Source: Lampris incognitus
Taxonomy: Eukaryota > Chordata > Actinopteri > Lampriformes > Lampridae
DNA: 64,000 nt
Assembly (NCBI RefSeq): GCF_029633865.1
Contig: NC_079214.1
Coordinates: 17,090,753-17,154,752, forward strand
Reading direction: 5' to 3'
The stretch's first letter is position 1. The number at the start of each line of letters is the position of its first letter. The position numbers and the translations under genes were made by a program. A model generated the notes under the pieces. It saw only the letters and a program-made list of their open reading frames with translations. It searched no databases and was not told the DNA's origin. Below, piece by piece: positions 12,856-23,705 of this stretch.

Positions 12856-15800
12856 TGATAGTGCCTCAGTGAAAATTGCATCTATTGGCTAATCAGAGTA
12901 ATTTTGATGCACCATCTAAATATGGGCTCATGTTTATTTATCTTAACTTGGATATCTCTCCCAATACAATGTACAGTGGGGAGAACAAGTATTTGATACA
13001 CTGCCGATTTTGCAGGTTTTCCCACTTACAAAGCATGTAGAGATCTGTAATTTTTATCATAGGTACACTTCAACTGTGAGAGACGGAATCTAAAACAAAA
13101 ATCCAGAAAATCACATTGTATGATTTTTAAATAATTAATTTGCATTTTATTGCATGAAATAAGTATTTGATCCCCTACCAACCAGTAAGAATTCCGCCCT
13201 CCTGTTCTCCACTCATTACCTGTATTAACTGCACCTGTTTGAACTCGTTACCTGTATAAAAGACACCCGTCCACACACTCAATCAATCAGACTCCAACCT
13301 CCCCACAATGGCCAAGACCAGAGAGCTAATTGTAGACCTGCACAAGCCTGGGATGGGCTACAGGAAAATAGGCAAGCAGCTTGGTGAGAAGGCAACAACT
13401 GTTGGCGCAATTATTAGAAAATGGAAGAAGTTCAAGATGACGGTCAATCTCCCTCGGTCTGGGGCTCCACGCAAGATCTCACCTCGTGGGGCATCAATGA
13501 TCATGAGAAAGGTGAGGGATCAGCCCAGAACTACACGGCAGGACCTGGTCAATGACCTGAAGAGAGCTGGGACCACAGTCTCAAAGAAAACCATTAGTAA
13601 CACATGACGCCGTCATGGATTAAAATCCTGCAGCGCATGCAAGGTCCCCCTGCTCAAGCCAGCGCATGTCCAGGCCCATCTGAAGTTTGCCAATGACCAT
13701 CTGGATGATCAAGGGGAGGAATGGGAGAAGGTCATGTGGTCTGATGAGACCAAAATAGAGCTTTTTGGTATAAACTCCACTCGCCGTGTTTGGAGGAAGA
13801 AGAAGGATGAGTACAACCCCAAGAACACCATCCCAACCATGAAGCATGGAGGTGGAAACATCATTCTTTGGGGATGCTTTTCTGCAAAGAGGACAGGACG
13901 ACTGCACCGTATTGAGGGGAGGATGGATGGGGCCATGTATCGTGAGATCTTGGCCAACAACCTCCTTCCCTCAATAAGAGCATTGAAGATGGGTCGTGGC
14001 TGGGTCTTCCAGCATGACAACGACCCGAAACACACAGCCAGGGCAACTAAGGAGTGGCTCCGTAAGAAGCATCTCAAGGTCTTGGAGTGGCCTAGCCAGT
14101 CTCCAGACCTGAACCCAATAGAAAATCTTTGGAGGGAGATGAAAGTCTGTGTTGCCCAGCGTCAGCCCCGAAATCTGAAGGATCTGGAGAAGATCTGTAT
14201 GGAGGAGTGGGCCAAAATCCCTGCTGCAGTGTGTGCAAACCTGGTCAAGAACTACAGGAAATGTCTGATCTCTGTAATTGCAAACAAAGGTTTCTTTACC
14301 AAATATTAAGTTCTGTTTTTCTGATGTATCAAATACTTATGTCATGCAATAAAAAGCAAATTACTTAAAAATCATACAATGTGATTTTCTGGATTTTTCT
14401 TTTCGATTCCGTCTCTCACAGTTGAAGTGTACCTATGATAAAAATTACAGACCTCTACATGCTTTGTAAGTGGGAAAACCTGCAAAATTGGCAGTGTATG
14501 AAATACTTGTTCGTCCCACTGTACGTATGCTGAAAGCTTGTTGGTGATAATGCACTTTAAATAAATAAAACTTGACTTGATATAAACTTTTGACAAGAAA
14601 GAGACAGAGAGCAATTGTGGTTGTGAATTTAAAAGACCATTGGTCTTGCACTAAAAGTGTGTAATGAATGTACCTGAGTCTGACATTAGCTCCAGTATAG
14701 GATTCATATGGCTTTTCCACCTGCATAAACTCAAAGTCATAACTCCTGTTTTGGGTGAGCTCTCCAGGCAGAGCCAACTCTTTCACCAGGTCCACAAATT
14801 CATGGGTGTTGCTTTTATCAGAGAACAGCTCTGAAACACAGAAAACAGTTTAGCTGCTGAATGCATCTCTGTGGAACAGCACAGCAGTGAAATTAAACAT
14901 CTACAATTTGAATAACTGTTGAACACTACCCCATTGCAGCTCAGGATAATTTGTTGTGGGGAAAAAGAAAGGCACAACTGAAAGTAACCCAGTAGCATTG
15001 CACAGCGCTAGAAAGAAAATACAACAGTTTTAGAGCTGCATTAAGTTCTATTCAAATGATAGCCTAGTAAAATTTTTTAGCTGCACCCTTGGAATGAAGA
15101 AATAAAAAAAATTCTTAAACTATTCTGAAATATGACTGTACTATTCTGAACTATATCAAGAATTCAGATCAGAGGGTAAATCTGAAAATTTAAATGTGTG
15201 AGAAAAGTGAATTCTGCATAATCAATAAATCAATCAATTTGCATTTTATATAGTGCTTTTCTAGCTGCAAGTAAACATTGTGTTACTGTATACACTGTTT
15301 TCTTGAGCAGATTGGAACAAAACATTGGCTATTGCTACAATAGCAGGATGCCAGTTGCACATGACAAGCACATGTTCTGCTAAACCACATGTTGAAGTCC
15401 ACAGCACATTGTTGGCAAGTGGGGCTTTTCAGTTATGAAGTCAAATGCTTGGTGGTCTTTACTGAGCTTGGTGAAGTTTCCGAACAACACATAATGCAGA
15501 AACTCAACGTTTGATAAAATCTGGGAATGAACATGTCCTTCAGCCAATAAACAGAATGATTAGTAGTGCACGTCATAATCATTATGTATAACAGCTAATT
15601 CTTTATAGTTTTATGGAAGAAACAGTAGAACAGTGTCTATGTAAGAACATATTTAAACCTTATTAATGGCTCTAAGAAAAGCTGTTGATGTGCTGAGCTA
15701 AGTGAACTTACCTATTTGTCCAACAAACTCAATACGGATACCCTGATGCTCCAGTCTTTTTCCTGTCTGCTTCACATTCAGATTCACCTGAGAGGGAAAC

Positions 15801-17859
15801 GGCTTATTGTGATTCAGTGTTATGTTAAATGAGATGTATGTTGTAACAAATGTGTAAATCCTTAAATAGCTCTGGCTACTGATACAGTAAAACAAACATT
15901 CCCCACCACAATAGCCCATTAAAGCAAGCTAAATTTAAAATGTTTTTATTTTTATTTTGCTGTATATTCAACAGGGAGAGAGCCCAAACAGATGATGCAG
16001 ACCATATTTTTTGGTGTTTAACACCACATAAAAACTAAATTAATGACATCTACCTCAGTCCCTTCAAAAGACAAGGAAAGTCATAAACACAAAGCAAAAC
16101 AAAATTCCTTTTCCATTTGGAACCGTAAAATACGTGTTTCTTCAAACGAATGGCCGAAAAGTTTGTGATCCCACAAGGTCGGCAAATGACTGAGGGAACC
16201 AATACATGAGTTCTGCTGACTAGTACATGAAATAGTTGCAAAAGGAAAAAAAAAGAAAGAAAATTTTATTTTTTTTCTAGAGATCCTCTGGGACCTGAAC
16301 CCTGCTGATCCAAGGAGCCCACTATGAACCACTACAAAATCCAGCCTACCTTTCCAGAAACTGACTCGCCATCATAGAACAGGTAGTGTTTCTCGACTTT
16401 ACCATCCTCTGTCTTCAATTCAGCTGTTTTTCTGTTTTCTGCATCATTAAGCACCACATCTATCTCAAATACCGGCCCAAACAAACCCCCTAGGAAACTC
16501 TGAAAACAGAACAGAATAGAACAGAACAGAGTAGAATATTCAGCGGCATATCTACCTCACACATTTGTTCAGTGGTACAAAATGGACTATCCTGGACACT
16601 TTGTTTGGGGGGGGTCAATAAATGTATTGGGGTCCCATCCAATATTTTCATATACATCTGTTAATTGGCATCAGTCCATATAGTATTTGTTGGTTAAAAA
16701 CTGAGGTCAAGTTTATGTCCCATAACATTCTGTGTACTCTAGGATACTGTATATTTTACCATGTGCGCGCATTTGACTTGGCATGCAAATTCAGAGTATG
16801 ACAAAGTTAATGTGCATCTACATGTGAAGACAGAGAATTGTGGCACAAGAAGTCTGCAATATTGACTCGTCAATTAATAATGGATAAACCACCAACGTTG
16901 CTGTTCATGGTGAGTCTAAGAGCTGAGATTTTAACTTTGGCAAGGTGATTCCTTGAGTGCATCCATGACATCTGCCTTGGACACAACAGAAGCTAACGAA
17001 AATATGCTTCAGCACTGCAGGAGCTGCACTAATTAGTGGAATCATGACGATGTTTGATGAGGATTGTTACAGATTTTACACATTTTATCAAGAGATTTAC
17101 AGTAACATGAAACAATAACAACTTTTGTGTGCGTGTGTGTGTGTGTGTGGGAGGGCTTATGTGCCAGGCGAGACCCGGCCATTCGGCTAGCGTTACCAGG
17201 TGAAGGGAACTCTAACTGAAGCAGTGTTGATGCACAGCTCCTGACAGGACCACCAAAGAACGGCACTTAACTGATGGTGAGGCAGAGGAATAGGATGTTG
17301 ATAAATAACTTGATGACTGAATCAAAAACAAAAGCAATGCCAACTAGTTAATTAAGTCGCCACTGGCCATAGATGTCTAAGGAAACAGGCAAGTACGCCT
17401 GTGCATATTTTACGCTGCTGCAACACAGACCAGAATCTTACAGCTAAGCTAACGTTAACGATTTGATAAGGTAGCGTTACTAGCGAAATCAGCTAACGTA
17501 ACCCACATAGCGATTCCTATTATCACGGCTGCCTAGCCTTATTTAAATGCAAGATACAATCGTACATTTGTGAGCAACAATTTGAATTAATATCAAATAC
17601 AGTCAAAGGTTTTTGATGGGCCAAACAATAATCATTCAAGCCGAGACGGCCCTGGAGGTTACTGTGTTGACACAGCTAGCCATTCAAGCTAACCCAAGCT
17701 TGCCTGTCATACAGAGAAGTGTACAATTCGTTCACGAGCGGTACTGACAGCAAACTTTATGTCGCTTTTGACTAAAAAAAAACAACACGACTTACTTAAC
17801 TTTAGAATGACTGCTATTACTTTAGTATGGCTGCTATTAGCTTCTTTCACACTCACCAT
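8904..17859 (-). CDS. vps26a: Retromer subunit VPS26A
   Basis: VPS26A is the arrestin-fold subunit of the retromer core with VPS35 and VPS29, sorting cargo from endosomes to the Golgi or plasma membrane. Nine coding exons: 17857-17859 (ATG only), 16350-16499, 15712-15787, 14674-14830, 12438-12602, 12207-12313, 11625-11726, 11208-11317, 8904-9020. They total 987 nt, or 328 codons plus stop, close to the human protein. All eight introns are GT-AG and phases join without a break. Recognisable pieces include [69 protein letters not shown] and [32 protein letters not shown] and the C-terminus favour VPS26A over VPS26B. Intron 4 holds a Tc1 element, intron 5 only 124 nt. The reading frame shows no lesion and is probably functional. 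Confidence 0.96.
9490..9910 (-). pseudogene. Degraded Tc1-type transposase relic
   Basis: Lies in vps26a intron 8. Minus-strand codons show remnants of a Tc1-family transposase C-terminus: [12 protein letters not shown] near 9690-9725 and an arginine/serine-rich stretch ending near E-A-V-L-D. The plus-strand wording GGATGGAACACCGTTCTTCC and ATGGGGGCATTGTCATCC is familiar from fish Tc1 elements. Stops and missing segments disable it, and no terminal repeats are visible. Confidence 0.6.
10045..10212 (+). repeat. Dispersed repeat with GCGCTATATAAATGCAGTCC tail
   Basis: Contains GTGTGTGAATGGGTGAATGT, an AAGGCACTTTGAGTG block, and the tail GCGCTATATAAATGCAGTCC, a combination common in fish short interspersed repeats. 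A related tail fragment (CATTTTATATAGTGCTTTTC) lies at about 15242-15262 in reverse. Located in vps26a intron 8. Confidence 0.6.
10213..10955 (+). pseudogene. CR1-like LINE 3' end, interrupted by R1
   Basis: Codons from 10199 to 10381 read [17 protein letters not shown], then [20 protein letters not shown] and SFSPCP, resembling the ORF2 C-terminus of fish CR1-like LINEs. The 3' UTR resumes after an R1 repeat (10416-10638) and runs to AAGGCATTTCACTGCTCATT and a GACAAATAAACCTTTGAATC tail at about 10955. So the R1 copy interrupts the LINE copy. 5'-truncated. Confidence 0.6.
10416..10638 (-). repeat. Interspersed repeat R1, copy 2
   Basis: Reverse-oriented copy of the family at 405-660 and 41148-41478. 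On the plus strand it begins GGTGGGTGCTCCAGTTTCTC and ends CCCCAAGTGGATTAATAAAG. It splits a LINE 3' end, which shows it inserted later. Confidence 0.7.
12763..12852. repeat. (CA)n microsatellite
   Basis: About 45 uninterrupted CA units in vps26a intron 4, roughly 120 bp left of the Tc1 element. Confidence 0.95.
12974..14521 (+). mobile_element. Full-length Tc1/mariner element in vps26a intron 4
   Basis: A 1548-bp element with both ends intact and flanked by the expected TA duplication (12972-12973 and 14522-14523). It starts CAGTGGGGAGAACAAGTATT and ends in the inverted counterpart. The inverted repeats are about 200 bp long and nearly identical, with a few substitutions. It lies antisense to vps26a, between exons 4 and 5, so it is removed with the intron. 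Its transposase frame has one stop codon (separate entry). Confidence 0.95.
13308..14309 (+). pseudogene. Tc1 transposase, single nonsense codon
   Basis: A 333-codon frame starting [20 protein letters not shown] and ending at TAA 14307-14309. The N-terminal helix-turn-helix pair ([34 protein letters not shown]) binds the inverted repeats. The catalytic triad is visible: D in [13 protein letters not shown] in FQHDNDPKH, and E in LNPIENLW, with 34 residues between the last two, as in the DD34E Tc1 group. The only obvious lesion is an in-frame TGA at 13605-13607, between the DNA-binding and catalytic parts; the frame continues in phase. Length matches the family (about 340). Unlikely to make active enzyme unless the stop is read through. 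Confidence 0.92.
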
Positions 17860-18010
17860 TTCAGCTGTTTAAGCAGTTAAAGCTAACGGTGGCCTCTCTC
17901 CGTGTAGCCGGATCTATGACACTGCCTGGACCAAACAGCAGTGGATGGATGGATGGGTTTTTTAATCATGTGACCCCAATCATATGAATGGGCGGAGCCA
18001 GTTCGAGGCG
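17860..18010 (-). promoter_or_regulatory. vps26a 5' UTR and core promoter candidate
   Basis: This lies immediately upstream of the vps26a ATG on the minus strand. It holds a CTCCGCCC GC-box-like site (plus strand GGGCGGAG, about 17991-17998), a GGTCACATGATT element (17965-17977 region) and a (TGGA)4 run at about 17942-17956. No TATA box is evident. The transcription start is not determined. Position and GC box are the only support. Confidence 0.45.
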
Positions 18011-19919
18011 CAGGATCGCAGGGGTCCGCAAACTTGGCAATAAATGGTCTGGCATTTTACCGAGGGCCCCCTAAATGGCGAGGGTTTGATGGATTAGGCT
18101 ACACTCTCAGCTGACTGATCAGAATGAGTCTAAATTCAAGGTGTCGTTCTCTGGTCATGTAAATGTTTACTTGGTAGCTGGAACTGGGAATGGTCACTGG
18201 GGACAATGAAATGAGCCTGGACACTGACGCATTTTAAATCAAATTAGTGTCAAGAGGTTGGACAATTTCTGCGTTGTCTGCAATTGCTCGTTCAAAATAG
18301 AGTTGTTTACCAAATCTGTTCCCCCCCAAAATAAAGTCTGTTCATTTTGCGTGTCAGTTTTACAAGTCTCTTCAGCATTAGGCGCCATAAAATGATTTTG
18401 ACCGCTTTGTTTAGCGACGTTAAAAACCCACCAGCCACTGTGGCCAATGGGCTACAATTGAAACAGTATGCTATGGTAAATTATTTAAAATTCATACTAC
18501 TTGTAGTATATTGATTAATAAATAGTGAGAATACCACCACTACTGCTACTATTACCAGATTTTAGTGGGGACAATCAGGACATGTTATATACCACCTACT
18601 TTTGGGGTGTACTTTTATGTCCACAACAACATTTTTGTGAATTACACAGAAATGTTACAAAATAAAGTTTTGTAACTACATTTTTTCCGTATTTTTTTTG
18701 TAGTTGATAGTCCCTCCATAAAATCATCATACGTATTCAGATCCTTAATAAGTTGTGCCTTTCTCACACAGCGGCCAGTGTCATACAGGCTGATGTAAAC
18801 AGTTATGCATAGCGAGGCAAATGATAGGATTAGTTAGTCTGGCTCTTAAACAAAACCCAACATACGGTGCTGTGCAAATGAGTTGCTTAAATTGAAAAAC
18901 AGAGAGAATCCTCCACTTTGACTCGTGTGAAAGTTTTGTCTTCTCATAAAGAAAGAAAAGAACCCTCAATATGTATATTGGAAACATTGTTGTTTTTTTG
19001 TGGTAGTATGTGTTTACAAAAAAGATGTGCATGACGAAGCATAGATGCGTATGAGCATATGTGTGTGGGATGTGACAAGGTGATGGGCGCAATTGGGGAA
19101 AAATATGTACTACCCCAGGAAGGAATAGCACCTCCAACCCAGCTTTGTGGCTAAATTTGTGTAGACTAGCATATAGAAAGCATACAAGCATTATCTATTA
19201 ATATAGGTATAGAATCAGTTGTATATTTGTATCTGTTGTGTTACCCCTGACCTGTGTCACTTCCTGCTGTGGGCATAGACTTTTTTTTAAAGTATTAATA
19301 TAGCAATTTTAGCCTTTATTAAATGGAACTGCGACCACAGACGGGAAATGCCGGTTGAAGAAAGAGAGGGGAGACATACAGCAAAGCTCGTGAGTTAGCT
19401 TAAAACCCAGGACCCTGCAATCAGGCCTGAGCATACATGGCTGAACAACCAGGATGCCCCATACACAGACTTGATGGACATTGTCTGGTTGTCTTTGTTT
19501 GAGTACTTATTTTTGCACACACACAAATCCATCATCCTAATGTATACTAAACACCGAAATTATTCACATATTTATATCTTATATTACTACTTCAGTTCAA
19601 TTCAATTCAATTTATTGTCATTAAAAACAATGTGAAGGCACATGTTAAAATGAAATAAGGGATAATAATACTTGTATTACTGTTTAGTTTTTATAGTATG
19701 TACTCTTCACTTTTGTTTTATGTTGACATGTTGCAGTTACATATGCATCAAGTAAAATTCCTAGTAAATGAAAACTTCAACTGAATTATTTTTTCATTTA
19801 TTTATTTTTTTCACTCCCAAATGGAGCACATTATAAGCAACTGTTAAGCAACTGGTTGAACTCCGACAAGCAGCCATTTTATCTTAAATCCTGCAGTTAT
19901 GGTGTCTGTTACCCACTAA
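18011..19919. other. Intergenic, nothing recognised
   Basis: AT-rich sequence with no convincing exon. TTCAATTCAATTCAATTTAT at about 19597-19616 looks like a LINE-tail remnant in reverse. The open frame at 18781-19191 (minus) has no recognisable domain and is probably chance. Confidence 0.5.
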
Positions 19920-20975
19920 ATCTATTTTTTAAACAGTACCTTTATTTACTTTTTCTTTTAGAACATACATGTAAAAAAACCACCGAAAAACAAACAAAAG
20001 AGAAGAGAAGGCCACTTAATCCAAGATAAAGGAAAGCAAACAAAAAAAAGAGGAGGGGGGTGAACAGTACTACCCCTACATATCAACATTCAGTTACCGT
20101 TCGAATTTAGAGCAACAGCAACAATAAAAGAAGGGGAAAAAAAGAAGAGGAAATCTTGTGCATCAGAGTACAAAATCCAAAGTGAAACGTTCATATACGC
20201 ATCAACCCATGATATTAAATGTCTCTCTTACAGTCTGTTAAACCCTTTAGTACAATAGCTGCTGACCTTGGACCTATGTAGTTTAGAAAAAGGGACCATA
20301 TCTTATAAAATACATTTACCTTACACTTAGCTCTGTAAGTCAAGTATTCCATAGGTATAAGCTCAAATATAACCTTATGCCAACCTGCTATTGCTTGTGA
20401 TCTATCCATTTCAACAAGATATTATTTCTTGCACAGAAAGAAAGAACACAAAAGCCTCTTGGAGTAGGAGCTATTAACCAGTTTGCTAGGCAGACCAAAA
20501 AACTACACACAGATGATCTTTTCCAAGTTGAACACCAAAGATTATGTTAAGTTTATCTGCAATATTCTTCCAATATTCATCAATATATATACATGTCCAG
20601 ACACAGTAGATATAACTCCCCACCTCTGTATTACACTTTATACAGAGCTCAGACTTGCTGGGGAGTTGTCTGTAAGCGGTGTAATAATCTAAATTGAGAT
20701 TCTTTAGTTCTATTACAAACAGAAATGTCCTTTGCTAATCTCCATACCTCTTTCCAAGTGACTTCATCAATAGTAAGATTCAGGTCATTACTCCATTCAT
20801 GGAGTTTGGATATCGGATTACTTCTATCATATTGATTAAGTGCCCTGCATCCGCACCCTAAAATACCTCTTTTGTTGTGGTCCAAAAGTATCTTTTCCAT
20901 CGGGGAGGGCTGGCAATTAAAGTCAGTATCCCTTCTGCTGTGCAAGAAACTACGTATCTGAAGATATGTCACAGC
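19920..20975 (-). pseudogene. L1-type LINE ORF2 C-terminal relic
   Basis: Minus strand. The frame at 20972-20649 reads ISKLHEWSNDLNLTIDEVTW and FRLLHRLQTTPQQV, then after a stop LCIKCNTEVGSYIYCVWTC, a Cys-rich knuckle with the spacing typical of L1/Tx1 ORF2 C-termini. Several stops follow. The RT core and 5' end are missing. Its upstream end lies about 120 bp from the 5' LTR at 21097. Confidence 0.65.
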
Positions 20976-21096
20976 CCGGCCGAACTAGCCTGCTACATGG
21001 CGTGCATGTGCTGCTCCGTGCACGCCAAGCCAGGTTTTCCCTTCTGCCCTGTCTCCTGGTTGATGGACAGATGAGACAGCCCACAAACAGCTCCTG

Positions 21097-21229
21097 TGTT
21101 ATGTCTGCACACATCGACAGTGCTGCATTTGATTTGGTGCTGTTCTATTGTGCTGGGATCGATTGGTGATGCCTGCGGGCTCTGGGTTGTTTTGATCGGG
21201 TCTGCCTTTGATGCTGTGTCAGTCTAAAT
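21097..21229 (+). repeat. 5' LTR, left part
   Basis: Starts TGTTATGTCTGCACACATCG and is interrupted after AGTCTAAAT by the hAT element; the rest of the LTR resumes at 23626. The left flank has an 8-bp hairpin (GGCGTGCA/TGCACGCC) at about 20999-21026. Confidence 0.9.
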
Positions 21230-23617
21230 CAGGGGTCAGGAACCTTTTTGACTGGGAGAGCCATAAAAACCAAATATTTCTAAATATATTTCATTGAGAG
21301 CCATATAGTATTTTTAACGTATAATACATTAAATATGTCTCACTTTTAATGCGACTTCTGGTGCTGCATGGTTTTGCTGATGGCCTTATAGTCTGGTTCA
21401 TACGTGGTGAGGTTGAGCTTCATGCAGGCGTTGAGGCTTTCATCAGTTAAACGTGAGCGTAGGTTGGTCTTAATGTTCCTCATATGCGAGAATGACTGCT
21501 CACATGCATATGTAGAGCCAAACATGGTCAATGCGGCAATACTCACACGCTGCATTGTGTGGTACGTCACAGGAAGCTCGTTTCAAGTTTTAAGAATCAG
21601 CTGGTCTTCAGGTTGAAGATTTTTCATTTCTGTCCACTTGTGTTCCCTCGCCAGCTCTGCTCGCTGTCGCGCAAGACTTTCCAACTCTCCATTAAGTGAC
21701 TTGAACTTACTCATCCACATGTCTGATGCCTTCAGGTCAGCAACTTCCAGCTCAAAGTCTCCGATAGAGACCCCGGGGATGCATGTCAGGTCGATTTTGT
21801 CCACTGCACACTCATGTGGATGAGTGATGAACTTGAAAAGACCAGTGCGCGCACGAAATTCTCCAAAACGTGCTTTGAATGACTGCAGGAGATTGGACGT
21901 AAAGCCAGCTAGCTGCTGGAGATCCAGATGTTGAGTGGAGTCACTTGCTAAGCATGCATCTCTAAATTGTTGCAGTCTTTCAAAGTGCAGAAGACGACCT
22001 GTTTCAATGTCCCTGAGAAAGACTTCCAGCTTGCTTTCAAATGCAAACACTGGTTGTTGAAGGGATGAGCTTGTACTTCCAATACCTTGAATTTTCACAT
22101 TGAGCTGGTTCAGATGGCCAGTTATGAGATATGAGATAGTGAAACTGCAGGAGCCAGTCAGTGTCGTCTAGCTCAGGATGCTTGACGCCTTTCATTTCAA
22201 GAAAAGTCCGGATTTCACTCAGGCAAGCTGCAAAACGGCTGAGCACCTTCCCCCTTGACAACCAACGCACGTTGCTGTGTAAAAGCAGACCGGGATAATG
22301 ATTCCCAACTTCTTCTAACAGAGCTTTAAACTGGCGATCATTTAAAGCTCGGGCAACAATAAAGTTGACCACTCGAATGACCAGCGACATCACCTCACCA
22401 AGCTCCTGGCCACACGTCTGAGCGCAAAGCGCCTCCTGGTGCAGGATGCAATGAAAACTTAGGATGGCTCTCTTTTCATGTTCACGGAGAAGCGCTACAA
22501 ATCCTTTGTTCTTCCCCAACATACAGGGTGCACCATCAGTACAGACAGAAATAAGTTTATCCATCGGTAGTTTTTTTTTCTTTAGCAAACTCCATGAAAG
22601 ACGTGAATAAATCCTCTCCTCTTGTTGTCCCTTTCATTGGCAAAACAGCCAAGCTTTCCTCACGCAGTGTGTCACCTGCAGCACACCTGGCAATGATACT
22701 GCACTGAGATAGATGGCTAACGTCTGTTGACTCATCTAACGCGAGAGAAAAGTATGTCCCGCCGTTTATGTCCTTAATTTGTGTTTCCTCGACTTGATTT
22801 GCCATCATGATGCTACGATCGTGCACAGTTCTTGCTGACAGGGGCATGTCTTTTATTCGTTTGATTATCTTGTCTTTATTTGGGAAGTCATCAAACAGTT
22901 CATTGGCCACATCAAGCATGAATGTTTTGGCATACTCGCCATCTGTGAATGACTTTCCATTCCTTACTATTGCCAAAGCCCCCGCAAAGCTAGCGGAATT
23001 CCCGTCACCTTGCTTGGTCCACACAAGTAGTTGCTGCTGACTCGTCTGCACTCTCCGCTGTAGCTCCTCGCATGCCCTTTTCCTGCTGTCCCCCGCTGGA
23101 TATTTCCATGCAAATGAAGCATGGTGCGTATCGAAGTGCCGCTTTATATTTGACCGTTTCATCGATGCAATTTTATCATTGCATATTAGACATACCGCAG
23201 ATCCATCCAGCTCTCTCCACAAATGCAAATTCCTCTGTGCACGCAGCCTGGAATGCACGGTAACCATCGTCTTTTTTTCTTTTCGCCATCTTTTCCGTTA
23301 CAAGGGTTGAAGCGGATAAACTAGTTGGCTATCTGATAAAATTGATTTCTTCACCTTTACAATGACCCGGACATGCTCGCGAGCCATTGGTTCCCGACCC
23401 GACCCACGGGTGACCCGTGACCCGTTAAATTTATCTTCAAAACTAATTTCTGTTTACTTTAAAATGACACAGTATTATTAAGAAATATCACAAGTATTTT
23501 AAAATCAGTTCCAAACTGATTTTTTTTTTTAAATTTCAACTCAAAATTGTCTGGGAGCCATATGCCGTCACCGGAAGAGCCATATATGGCTCGCGAGCCA
23601 TAGGTTCCCGACCGCTG
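21230..23617 (-). mobile_element. hAT transposon inside the 5' LTR
   Basis: A 2388-bp element bounded by imperfect inverted repeats, CAGGGGTCAGGAACC on the left and GGTTCCCGACCGCTG on the right. An exact 8-bp target duplication, GTCTAAAT, lies at 21222-21229 and 23618-23625. The uninterrupted target is present in the 3' LTR at 27765-27964, which proves the insertion point. The transposase is on the minus strand and broken. Confidence 0.96.
21346..23267 (-). pseudogene. hAT transposase, frameshifted
   Basis: About 640 codons in three frame segments. The N-terminus has a BED-type zinc finger (CLICNDKIASMKRSNIKRHF followed by two His). Catalytic motifs are visible: D in FSLALDESTDVSH, then D in SVCTDGAPCMLGKNKG, and the final E in the C-terminal dimerisation block TMFGSTYACEQSFSHMRN. 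It belongs to the ZBED/SCAND3-like hAT group by resemblance. Lesions: one frameshift at an A-rich run near 22570-22590, one near 22090-22120, and a TGA near 21583 just before the dimerisation block. It is not an exapted host gene, because it keeps terminal repeats and target duplication. Non-functional. Confidence 0.9.
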
Positions 23618-23625
23618 GTCTAAAT

Positions 23626-23693
23626 AAAGAATGCCACGGAGAGGTTGTGTCGAGCGACAGCGCTGTGTGCTGAAGTGATTTAAAAATACAATA
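23626..23693 (+). repeat. 5' LTR, right part
   Basis: Continues the LTR after the hAT target duplication and ends AAAAATACAATA, matching the end of the 3' LTR at 27964. It contains AATAAAG at 23622-23628, a likely polyadenylation signal shared by both LTRs. Confidence 0.9.
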
Positions 23694-23705
23694 TTGGCGA
23701 CGAGG

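Noticed and set aside
20877-21169. Plus-strand frames around the 5' LTR start
   Set aside because: They run across the LINE-LTR junction and have no domain.
22037-23267. A host ZBED-type gene derived from hAT
   Set aside because: Terminal repeats and the 8-bp duplication are intact and the frame is broken, so it is a decayed transposon rather than a domesticated gene.
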